This document shows positions 1 through 11,600 of a DNA stretch of 64,000 bases, piece after piece. The notes under the pieces were generated by a model. It did no database searches and was not told where the DNA came from. It saw nothing but the letters and a program-made list of their open reading frames with translations. Positions within the stretch are counted from its first letter, which is position 1; each line of letters opens with the position of its first letter. The translations under genes and the position numbers were made by a program. Source of the stretch: Callipepla californica brunnescens (taxonomy: Eukaryota > Chordata > Aves > Galliformes > Odontophoridae); assembly GCA_023055505.1 (NCBI GenBank), contig JALIRH010000004.1, positions 11,217,368-11,281,367 on the forward strand, written 5' to 3'.

Positions 1-540
1 TCTATTAGCCCTAGGCATTAGGGATTTAAAAAAGTGCATTAGTGTCAGTTCTCAGTTGCAACAGTGTATCAATTCAAATCTAACCATTAGTGATCAACGG
101 ATATTTCTGTATGTTGAAATCTTGGCTGTTAGTTCCATTACAAGCAACTGATGCTCGTAGAATGATATGTAAGTTCTCCAATATATTATAACTTTTAATT
201 ATTGGTGTAATAAAAATGTATATTAGAATGTTATATGGATATGCTAGGGGTTAAAGAAGAGCAAGCGTTCAGTACTAATGAAATCAGCTTTTGTATTTTA
301 AGGACATTACTGCAGTATGCTGCTAGTAAAACAAAACTTCACTACTAGAAGATGCAAAGCTGTAACTGTTACGTTCAGATCTCCATTTCCATTGTACAGT
401 GCTGCAGCACTGCACTGCACCATGTTTAATATCCCCAGCAGCTAGAGCTGCAGAAAAAGAAACTTCAACCATACCTGAAGTTAGTCTTCAGCTACTAGTC
501 ACTAGAAATATTTGTTCCATAACCCCAGCCACTGGTGGTA

Positions 541-600
541 GGTGGTCAGTTAGACTAGATGATCTTAGAGGTCTTTTCCAACCTTGGTGATTCTCTGGTG
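541..600 (+). mobile_element. CR1 LINE 3' end fragment
   Basis: Reads GGTCAGTTAGACTAGATGAT, then CTTAGAGGTCTTTTCCAACC and a GATTCT tail, the standard 3' end of avian CR1. The 5' limit is uncertain. Confidence 0.85.
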
Positions 601-1678
601 ATCAGAACTGCTACTCCTTTTGGTAACTGGAGGTCTACATCAGACAGCTGAGCTCAGAACTGAGCACAGTAATGATCTCAAAGTTCAAATAATTATGAGA
701 TCAAGGAAGGAAACTATAGGCCATGGCTATTAAGAGAGAGATTAAGATGTTTGTTATGCAGGCCTCATTTTGCCAAACCACAGCTTTTCCTGTTTGGTTC
801 AATTTATACTTAGAGTATTACTGATGATACAAGGAAGCAAATATATGAGTCATGGAAGCCAAGAAAAGTGAAAATGTAGCAGAAGTGAAAAACTCATGGG
901 GAAATTACTTATGAGAAAGATTATAAGGCCATGTGGAGTAAAAGCAAGGAGAACAAAGACAATTGCTTGACAGGACTGGAGAGCTACGTATTTCAAGATA
1001 CTGCAGCAACTGACATTTCTCCACCCAAATAATGACTACGCAGCCATGATGTTCATTGGCATTGGTGAGCACATTGTGCTTTGCCTAGCATTTACTGTGT
1101 ACATTAGACTATAAATAAAATATCTGCTGTGGACTCCTAACTTTTGCACAACCCTGTGCAGCAAATTTCACTGCACAGCAAATAAAATTCATATATAAGG
1201 CTTAGGCTTACAAGTATAGTTATTGCTAGACTGTGTAAAATGCTCCAACCTAATGCAAAACCTGTGAGGCTGAGATGTCAACACTGGACCTGCGTGCTTC
1301 CAATCCACCAACTTTCCTTCCTATGTCGAGCAACATACCTTAGATACAACTAATGGAAAGTTGAGTCCTGTGTAGTTCTAAGGATTAAGAAGCAGAAATG
1401 TAAATCCAAATTTATTAGAAGCTTTTCATCTTTCATTTTTATTTCACAGATCTAAATAAGTACCAAGTACTCTTACTTCATCATACTGCAAGTTTAAGCC
1501 TGCCAGGAGTCAAATAGTAGGGCTAGCCCATGCTGTTACAAAACCACCAGACCAAAGAAAGCTGTAAAAGATGCTACACATAAAAATTAATTTGTTTCGC
1601 TGTAAAGCTGCTTACTATTTTGAAGTATTTTGTCTTTCTTTTGCCAACAGTGTTTTCTTACCATAAGTGGTAAACAGA

Positions 1679-1708
1679 AAATAAATAAATAAATAGATAA
1701 ATAAATGA
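1679..1708. repeat. (AAAT)n microsatellite
   Basis: About seven AAAT/AAAG-type units with one GATA interruption. Confidence 0.85.
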
Positions 1709-4059
1709 ACTAATTTGTGATGCATAAGGCTGGAAAATGAAGAATTAATAAATCACATACAGTTTAAATACAAGAAGATAGGTTCCCTTTATCTTTTTTT
1801 TTTATATATACCAGCTTCATCCTAGCCCTTTTCACTCTGGGCCACTCTTGTAAAAATTGATAACGCACTGTTAATTCAAGTTTTCTTGAGATCTGGTGAT
1901 AGAACAGGATTTCCTTTGAGGACTGAGAGGGTAACTTGTCTTCTTTTAGGTACAGCCAGAGTGGAGGTTATGATTATTGCATTTCTCTGGTTAATAGAGG
2001 TCAGGATGATTGACAAGTCCTTGTAACTCAGAATTGAAGAAATTCTCTCAAGAGAAGTATGGCCCTAAAATGCTACAACAGAGAATATATTCTGCTCCTC
2101 TCTCTGCCACGATCTTTCATAGAAGCATCCAAGACACAAAGAAAGAGAAAAGGTAGCATTAGCACATCTGCTGGAGTAAAAATATTGCCTTGTCATGCTG
2201 TTCTGGCACAACAGAATATTTCAAAAGGAATTCAGCCTTAAAGTAAATTTTTTTTGCACAATTTTGTGATTCTTACCTTCTGCAAAAAATGAAGTTGCCC
2301 TATTCCTAAAAAGAAAGGGAATGACAGGGGGAGAAAGCCCGTCAAGAAGAGAGAAAGAATGGTTTACACTCTTTAAACAGCTACACACAAGCGATGGAAG
2401 GCTGAGTTTTACCTCACTGGCTGTCATCTGTCACAGCTTCTAACAGAAGGTTTATTGCTGTTTTTTCAAAGTTGGGAAAGACGGTCAGAAGAAGTGAATT
2501 AAAATATAAAGATTAGAAAATATCCTGAGAATCTCTCTTCATTTTCACACGCCCACAGCTTACAGCTTTATTCATAGGGTTAGGAAGCTTACATCATTCC
2601 ACAGATTGAGCAAACGTTGTATGCCGCAATATCAAACTTTTAGCTCCTGTGCCACAGTTGACATTTAAAGCTATTAAATGATCATTTTTATGATCAGAAC
2701 GTCTGCTTTCCTATGCTCATTCAGGTGCATGGCTGATGTATAGCAGCATTTCTGATTCAGCAAATTGGAGCTTCATAATGGTGTGTTGAAATACTTCATA
2801 AGAAACACCAGGCTCCAATGAAAGGAAAGATGCAACATTCTGAAATTTGCTAGCTCTGCTTATCCTTGCAAAACAGGGATAAAAGAGGGAATCTTACTTT
2901 GAAATCACTTTTTTTTTAGTGAGATATCTCTATTTTTAGGTAAGCTGTTACTGCAGTGTTATAGCTAAGAACGTGCATTCTCTCATCACGTGGGAAGGAA
3001 AAATCATGGTCAATGATACCGTCAATCGTATTGCAGTAAATGTTGAAAAAATAAGACAAATCCTCTCTCAGCTTTACAATGACCCACAGCCTGTTCACAT
3101 CTATTGTAACCAGCCAAAGTTTCTCAGGCTGTTTTACAATTCAAGAGAAACAGAAGAAAGACTAGGACTTGGTGCTATGGGATTTCAAAGATCCTAGTAG
3201 GTCAGTGGGAGTGGAATGAGCTACTTCTGAAAGAAGATATCCTTTAATAACAGTCGATAACAGTGTAATCTGCAAGAGCTGCTATTTTCTTTTCCAATTG
3301 AAAGTCACCACACATTCCATCTGTGTATGTCCTATATGAACCTAAGTCATCTGACTGATGTACACAAGCATAGGACTAAGCTACACTGCATTTATTTACA
3401 CTGCAGAACTGGGAGACTTAATTAAATTTCTAGAGAACATATTCAGTGGATTAAAAGTTCAAACAGCTAAGAATATATAATGACTATGGAAAGACCTCCT
3501 TTAACTAGACTGTTCACTGCAAAACTGAACGAAACACTCAAGATCAATGTAACAAGGGTAAAGCCGTATGTTATGCCTTATATTATGTAGTACTGAGAGA
3601 TAAAGGCACATAAAAAAATCTAGCTCACAGTAAACTGTAAAATATATACATTTAAATGCAAAGCTGCTAGCAATATTGCCTTAGCAAAGCATTATGAGGT
3701 ACACTTTTTGGAGTATCTAATAGAAGCGCCTTTGTAGGCAGCCCTAAAGACACAGGTAATAGGAGCTATAATCTGCCTGTATGACACTGATATAATAGGC
3801 TGTATGCTAATGTAATCAAGCCCCAGTTACATACCAACTGGCATACAACTGTCATGCACAGTTCTATTTACCAAAAAATGAAATTATGAGTCACAGAAAA
3901 TTATAGCCACACAGATTTCTGAGTGTGGCAAGGCTTCTAGAGTATAGAGGCTTATTTACATAATTAGCTTGTGCTTACACAATGTTCCCCATACTGTGCT
4001 GGCATAAAACTGCATGTACCAACACATCATTATTTACTGGCACAAGAACTGGGCAGCAA

Positions 4060-4420
4060 TAAACAGGTCCTGTCGCTGCCACACAGAGCAGAGCTCAGCG
4101 CTGCCTGAGGATGCGGCCGCCATGAGGCCTCCCCTCAAGCTCCTCTGCTCCTTGCTCAGCACACCTGGGCACATATCACCTGCTCCTCACACACCTTGCC
4201 TTACAGACCTTTCAGCATCTTAATAGCCCTCCTCTGGGCGCTCTCTAACAGTTTTACGTCCTGATATTGTGGCACCATAACAGCACACAGTGCTGGGAGT
4301 GAGGCTGCCTGGTGCGTTCCCTGTGGGTGGCCGGGCCACACTGCTGGCTCACATCCACTTGCCACCAGCCAGAACACCAGAGCCCTTTCTGTGGGGCTGC
4401 TCTCCAGCCTCTCACCCCGT
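4060..4420 (-). mobile_element. CR1 LINE body fragment
   Basis: Contains the reverse complement of CR1 sequence upstream of its 3' end (for example CACTGCTGGCTCACATCC and TAGCCCTCCTCTGGGCGCTC). It is diverged, and both ends are approximate. Confidence 0.65.
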
Positions 4421-4667
4421 GTCAGTGAACATGACCTGCAACATGTAGAAGACCTCTAAAATAGGGATAAAATTCCTACTCAAGAAATAGTCAGAGAACC
4501 CAACAACGGACACCCTAAATGAGAGGCCAGCTGCCACTCTTGAATTCAGTTTTGTACCGAGGAACAAATTCCACAGAGAAAAGAACGTGTTGCTATCCAA
4601 TCCATAGGTGGTGAGAGGGGGGTATTGTGGCTTCAATCAGTTTTGCTAGGAAAATAATTGAACCTAG

Positions 4668-4790
4668 ACAATTATAGATTCATAGATTCATTAGGTTGGA
4701 AAGGACCTACAAGGTCATCTAGTCCAACCATCCTCCCACCACCATCCCTACCCACCAAGCTACTAAATCAAACTCCCATAACAACTGCAT
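4668..4790 (-). mobile_element. CR1 LINE 3' end fragment
   Basis: Starts with ATTCATAGATTCATTAGG, then TTGGAAAGGACCTACAAGG and CATCTAGTCCAACCATC. This is the CR1 3' end in reverse. Confidence 0.85.
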
Positions 4791-7700
4791 GTTATATTAT
4801 AAAAAACAAAGAAACACCTCTTTTACCTCCCTTTTAGAAAGAAAATAAACATAAAACTTCTCTGAAGAGCACAGCCCAGCCTGTCAAGTTTGTTACAAAC
4901 AAGCCTATGGATCAGACTTCTTGGGCAACACAGCAGACAGGAAAAACTAATAAGATCCACCCTTAAGTGGATGATAAGAGGAAAATTGCTAAGGCTGAGG
5001 CAGATCTCTACATGCACAGAAGTGTAACTCAGCATTTGGAGAGCATTAGAATAATAGCAGAACACACCTACTGAACCAGGTATAGTCAACACCTGAAGAA
5101 AAAATACTTCAGGTGGCAAGCTGGAATATATTCACCTATGTCATCAGATTTACTGCAGAGATTGTCTATTTGTTGTTGATTGCCCCATAATGGATATTTA
5201 TTATATTTTTTCGTGACTTCTTTCACATCAAGCAATAAATAAGTTGTCTTCCAGTCGGTTATTTAAGAATTTACAAAATAACATAGAACAACACACACAA
5301 TTTTTTTTCCAAGACTGGGGAGGAGAGGAGAGGAATTGTTGAACAAATCCTACAATTTTACTCTTTGTTGGAGGGAGCGTAGGGATTTTTACCACATTTT
5401 TGTCTCAAAAGTATCTGTTACTTTCATTATTCAGAAAGGGAATGCCTTGAAACAAGCCTTTTTTAGCAACAGGCAAAAGAAAACTATGAATTTGAATGCA
5501 CACGAAATGACCAGATTAAGGCAAATGAATGCTGAAAACGCAAACACAGTTGGGTATACAAACTGGACAATAACAAGGATTTTAGTTCCCATTGTTTCAT
5601 ATATAATTAAACTTTGAACTTCTGTGAGGGACATCAGATTGCTGTTTAATAGGAAGCACACCACATACTCAGCAGACTCTCTGTATTCACACAAGTAGGA
5701 TTCAGTTCCGAAGAACTGTTGACACATTTCTTTTATTTTGCAGTTCTTGCTGCCTTCCTCACTGTTAGGGCCCTCTAAAGCTTGGTAGTTGTTGACTGTA
5801 TAACAGGGTGGCCGTTTGTGCCATCACTGACTTGTAGGAAAGGGATCCTCTGAGATACCTGTATAGTAAGCTAACAATTTTGGTGTACCTGTGTAAGAAA
5901 AAACACTACTAACAGAATCTTAGTATAAACTTCTAAAGAAAGCAATATTGTGCAAATTGTTTTCCTAGTTTCCTTCTTTCTTCCAGGTATTCCTGATTAT
6001 ACATGCTATCTTTCAGAGAACATTATATTTACAAAGAACTCAAATGCCAACCTAAGTGGCTTGCTAACTTCTCATCAGGGGTTACACCAAACCCTTGAAG
6101 TTTGTGAACCACATTAGAACTAAACAAAGATAAACCAGTTTCATGTATGCTAATAACCTTTATGAAACAGATAAAGAGATAAATCAATATTCACAAAGAG
6201 CAGCACACTGATAGATCAGTTAAAGAGACAAAAACATTTTAATTTAAATGAGGTTGCAAAAAAACTGACTCAATAAATTACTACATTCAAATAAGTAGAA
6301 CGCTGGCTAAATGGAACAAAGAATCAGATTGATCCATGAGGCTGACATCAGAAAGAACTAGTTTGTGTCAGACTCGTCTTCAGAGAATTTCAGTAGAAAT
6401 CAAGGTGTAATCAGCTTTCATGTCCCACTGGTTAAAAAATAAGAAAAAAAAAAAACCAACACACCAAAATCCTTAATACCTAAACTACCTTCACCAGGAT
6501 AATAGAGCAGGCAATGAAACCCTGCATTCATCTTAAGAAAGCACTATCACTTAAATACTTCTTATAAAAATATTACTACTCACACAGCTGTGGATAACTG
6601 ACCTTTGATTTGGGAACATAGAATTATTTTAGGCTGTAGTGAGAAAAAGTTTTCAAAGTGCATTCTAAGTAGTTTTTAAACAATGCTACTTTTTAATCAT
6701 TAACAGCGATATCTGTCAGCAATTATTAGGAAATATCCAGAACAGTGTTACTAGAACTGCACATATATAGTTTACAAATAAAGCCAATGTTCTTAAAACA
6801 GAATAATTAATAAAATAAAAAAAAAAAAGCAAGGAGGAAACTTAAGTCCAAACTCCTTCTTGGGATCTTTACCTTATGAGCTTGATAATACTTGTTACTT
6901 GGAAGAGGATTGCTGTTGTCTGAAGTTTGTAACACACACAATTTGACCATCAATGAATTGCAGATGTGTCTGACTGTCCACAGCAGTATTTCACTTTAAG
7001 GTCTTCCCCATTTTCCTCCCCTGAGTGGTTTGCCCACTGAAAGCCTGGGGCGTGGAGTTCTGGGCGCGAATGGTAGAGGAAAAGAACCACTTATCTTCCA
7101 GTTTGTCCTTGCTCTTGTGGGCATATTGTATACTTATTTGGCATTGCAAACTATGTTAACAGTGTTAGGACATTTAGGCGAATACAGTAAAATTCAGGTT
7201 TTGCTAGTTAGGCTCAACTGTCTCATAATGGACTGAATTTGTTATAATTCATATTAGAAAAATGTTATAATTATATCAAGATCAGATGCATATATCAGAG
7301 GTCATATACTCTTTCTAAGGAGACCTACTGTGCCTTGTATGCAGGTGGTCATTATGCCTTCCACTAGCAGAAGCTTTGCAGACCCCTAAGTATGGAGGGG
7401 CTAGGTCCTTTCCCTCCTTCTTGGAGGGGCCAAACAGCTTACAGGAACAAAACCTGTAAGAGTTAGTTCTTTGGGATGCTGAAATGGAGGAAGAAACTCT
7501 ATAAGGGCTAGAGAAGACTGCATGGAATGACAGTATTAGGAGGTATGATTCAATTGCTTTTCTGGACGCAGGAAGGAGCCATAAATGTACTTAGTTGCCT
7601 AATGGCTCATTTATGTAAATACTCGTTTGTCCTTGAAATTACTGGGAAGTACTTAGAGAAAAAATAATAGATGTAAAAGTCAATAAAAGCAATAGAACCC

Positions 7701-7853
7701 TATAAACCCTTGTGACCTGGACCCACCCCTCAACACCTAGATTTCTAAGGCTCATTTAAAGTCAGTCTACTGAAATCAAGAGTTTTAAAAGTCTAATATC
7801 AGCAAAGATGTGTAACACATCACATTAGAAAGCTAATCAGACAGCAAACAATT

Positions 7854-7885
7854 AAATATATATATATGTATATATATTTATACAT
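7854..7885. repeat. (TA)n-rich microsatellite
   Basis: Alternating TA run broken by TG and TTT, in the 3' flank of the FADS1-like gene. Confidence 0.8.
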
Positions 7886-8400
7886 ACAAATTATACACAC
7901 TATACAGAATTTTGGGATCACATTCAAACTAGCTGTTAGAGAAGTAAAACTTAGTATCCAGTTATCTACTTCCCTAAGCATTTCATGAACAGTACAAGAT
8001 ATAACACTTCAGTTACCTAGTAAGAGAAAGCAGTGTACATATGATCACTAGTGATGACAACATACTGCAGGCCACCTTGTTCTTTGCTTATTTACCTATA
8101 CTTCAATATCCCAAGAAGGTCCTCCCATCATAATATGTTCTGACTTCCTGCAGTTTGCGTCATCTAATTCCATTTTCATTGAGCCATTAAGCCAAAAATC
8201 TAAGAATTTCCACTTAGACTTTTCCCATAAGCAAGGAGCAGAGTTGTTTTAAGCCCCACCTACGCAGTAAATTGATGCAGCTGATTCAAGAGCTACGACT
8301 CCCAAATTTAAGGGCCCAGTTTGTCATGGCTCTGAATGCCGAGTTTGAGAGCAGCAAAAAATAGAAATATCGTGGTTCAGAACAATGAAAAAAATATATC

Positions 8401-8406
8401 TTTAAT
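8401..8406 (-). terminator. Candidate poly(A) signal of the FADS1-like gene
   Basis: The minus strand reads ATTAAA about 145 nt past the stop codon. It is a common variant hexamer. No closer AATAAA was seen, and transcript ends are unknown. Confidence 0.3.
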
Positions 8407-8548
8407 TCACTTCCCCACCCATCATTCTTACTGAAATTAGCTTTGCCCAGCTCCCAAGTTCCTACATCAGAAGCCACAAACACTCTGTTGGCCTGTGCTG
8501 ACTCTTTGCAGCAGTCGTGAAGAAGTTCCCTTCAAGAGATGCCAGCAT

Positions 8549-8600
8549 CTATCCATGCAGATAGGCTTCAAGCCAGTGTTCCCCTGACTCTTTCAGTGAG
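8549..8600 (-). CDS. FADS1-like exon 12 and stop
   Basis: 52 nt, finishing codon 432 and encoding [16 protein letters not shown], then TAG. The pattern is the FADS C-terminus, but it ends in HG where FADS1 has HK. Confidence 0.93.
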
Positions 8601-11600
8601 CTGCAAGAAAAAAAAAACATCATTTATAAGGAGGCACTATTCAACTTCCATTACAGAAAAAGGGCTTCTACAAATGTTAATTGATACTTACTTCAAAATA
8701 TCTACAAACGCTCTGAGTAAAGTCTTGCTTTTATACTCAATGCCGTGCTTATCACACAGGGCTTTCACCAAAGGTGCTGCTTTACAGTAGTTGTGTCGAG
8801 GCATCGTGGGAAAAAGGCTGCAGAATTGAATGACATACAGCTATTGTAAGTCTTGGCTTGCAAAATGCCCTGTACCCGCTTTTCAAATTTTTTCCCAGCC
8901 ATCTCCCAGAGTGAGAGCAAAAGATTTTCTGATGAATACAGTTTTGAGATGACACAGCCTTTCTCACTTTTAAGTGCTCGTTATTCTCTCTCTTTTCCCT
9001 ATAGTCATACTTACTGGTGCTCAATTTGAAAGTTCAAGTGCCCGGTGAACCAGTCATTGAAGAAAGATTGGTTCACATTACATGTTGCATGGAGCTGGGA
9101 GGAAAAAAGAAGAGCGATTTAGCTTTTATTTTTCTGGAAGTCTAGATAACTAAACCCCACCAATCACCCTTGACTAACATAGAAGACAACTTCTAATGTC
9201 TGAGACACCTTCACTGACCAAAAGAATTAAACAAAGTTTAGCTTGAAATGGATTCTTGGAACATAGGTTAATTTGGCTAGATCCTGCCTCAGGAAGAACA
9301 GGTTTTTCACTGATGTGCACACAGGCTTGATTGATTCAATGGGATGGTAGGACCATGTCTTATAATTCAGAACTGCAGGCCCATAGCTTCCAGAAGAAAG
9401 GATATTCTCACCTGTGTAGATACCCAGTCTTCATTCGTGTCATAATCAATGTGCATTGGAATGTGGTTCATCTGTGAGACCCAAATAAACCACGTACTCT
9501 CTAGGTACCTGACCAGACAAACATAGAAACACATTTAGTGCATCTAATTGCATCCAGACTTGTCATTAAAGCAGATGTTTCATTATCTGACACATAAAAA
9601 AGGGCAGGGCAGAGAATAGGGACTGAGGGCTTTCCAGCGGCAGTTACCAAGAAGACTCAAAAATGCAGTAGCCTTAAAGAACCTATCTACCCAGCTTCTC
9701 ATAGGACTTATCTTACAGAGCACATTTGCAATATTCAGGATTTTCTATTACATTTCTTCTCCTCTTAACTTTTGGAGGAATTGCCTCCTGACTTTCTTTT
9801 GAGAGCCACTAAATCTGTTGTTGCAGAGGTCCTTGAGCAGCCTCCTCCACTCCAAACTCATAATGATTTTCTTGGCTCATTACTTATTCCTGAGCAAACT
9901 GTAATTTTGTAAAGTCTGACTAGTATGAGTAGTATCACTTTTTTTATTTATTTCTATTGACACTCAGTACTGTTTACCAGTATTAGTCATGGGGACTTTG
10001 AGTATGCTGTATGTTACCTGGACACCCAGTAGTACACCATGAAATTGTTAAATCCCATTAAAGGAATATACATGAGGCAGACTCGAATGTTGAAAAACAC
10101 CACCAATAGCAGTTCCTGTTTAAAAAAAGAGAACAAAATAAAGAAGATGATGATGCCTTCATTGAAGAAATCCCTTCATTTCCTCTTCTTCACTTTATTT
10201 CAGCACATGTTCTTCCTATGATCTTCCTATGACTTATCCAAGCATAAGCTCCACACCATCACTCTGCATCCTGAGTGTATATATTCTCAAAGCACTAACT
10301 GAAATATTCTCAAAGCACTAACTTTCCTTAACTAAACACCTGGAAAAAATATGTAATCCCACTCTGTCTAGGTCCCATCATTTTCTGTTAGCTTTTATCT
10401 ACCTGCTAAGAGGCTAAAAGGCATCTCCTGACAAATTCACTCTGGTCTTGTTGAGATAAGCGTTCATACTGAAAAGAAAAAAAAAAAAAACAACACCTTT
10501 TCTTTTCCAAACCTCACAATCACCTTGTTTGAAAGGTGACATAACCACATGGCAGTGTCAGGGGTCAGCCCTAGAAGGCAGCTAAGCACTACACAGCTCC
10601 TTGCTCACTTCCCCGTCCCTGGGAGATAGGAGATGAGGAAAGGAAGAGTAAAAGCAAGGAAACCCAAACACAAACAGTACAAGAGGTTACATCTTTGAAC
10701 TGTTTCTAGACAGTGCAATCAGTGCTTACCAACCACTTTTTCTTCCTGATTCCAAAGTAGAATATGGACAGCTGAAAGAAGGGTATAAGTGCAAGTGGGG
10801 CCAATACTGCAGGAAAGAATAAAAACAGAGAGACATTTATAACTTCACTGCAACATAAATCTTTTTGAAATATTCTCCTCCACAGTGTGAGGAAAATTTG
10901 CTGGTTTCCATTTGCAGTAGCTTTCAGGTGTCCACACAATCTGTTCATTTAATTTCAGCATCCTTCACTTCTTCATTTCTTTCCCATTTAGTTTTCTTTC
11001 CCATCCCTTACACCTGAATAACACTTATGCTGTACCTAACATCACATAGTCAGAGGAAGTTCCTCACCACATGAAGATTCCTTAATGTTGTGATTACCTC
11101 TGAAGCTGTGATTTCAATGGGAGTATCTTTAAATCTGTTATTTTGGGAAGGAGATGAAGTTGCAGTTTTGGGGTGATGTACCTACAGCACTATAAGAGAG
11201 CAGAGATACTCACAGCTGAAATACTTATGCTGATAGTTGTAAGGCATGAACTTCTTCTTCTTTTTTCCAAGCTGAAAAAAAATGAAAGCACAGTGTAATG
11301 ACCGAGTTGGAGAATTTAGATCCTTCATAAATACTCATCAAGAACTACTTTCTCTTCAATCCAGACTTTCTTTAGAAAATCAGGCACTGAAGGTCCAAAG
11401 CAGCGAAAAGAAACATTTAATTTGAGCCTCCATATCCAGGTGTCAATGTGTGTTAATGTTAGAACACAACAATTTTTAGGGAGAGTTCCAAAACTCATAA
11501 TAGGATACAAAAATACACAAAATTAACAAAAATATTCAAAAGGCATTTGAATTTTGCAGGGGAAGATTCCAGTGATAGCAATGAGATTCAGTGTATTCAT

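Larger units (their letters stand above)
1..8548. other. Flank with no recognised gene
   Basis: AT-rich sequence with only short chance reading frames. Apart from the CR1 pieces and simple repeats listed separately, nothing is recognised. The neighbours expected next to mammalian FADS1 (FEN1, TMEM258) are not seen here. Part of the right edge may be 3' untranslated sequence of the FADS1-like gene. Confidence 0.6.
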
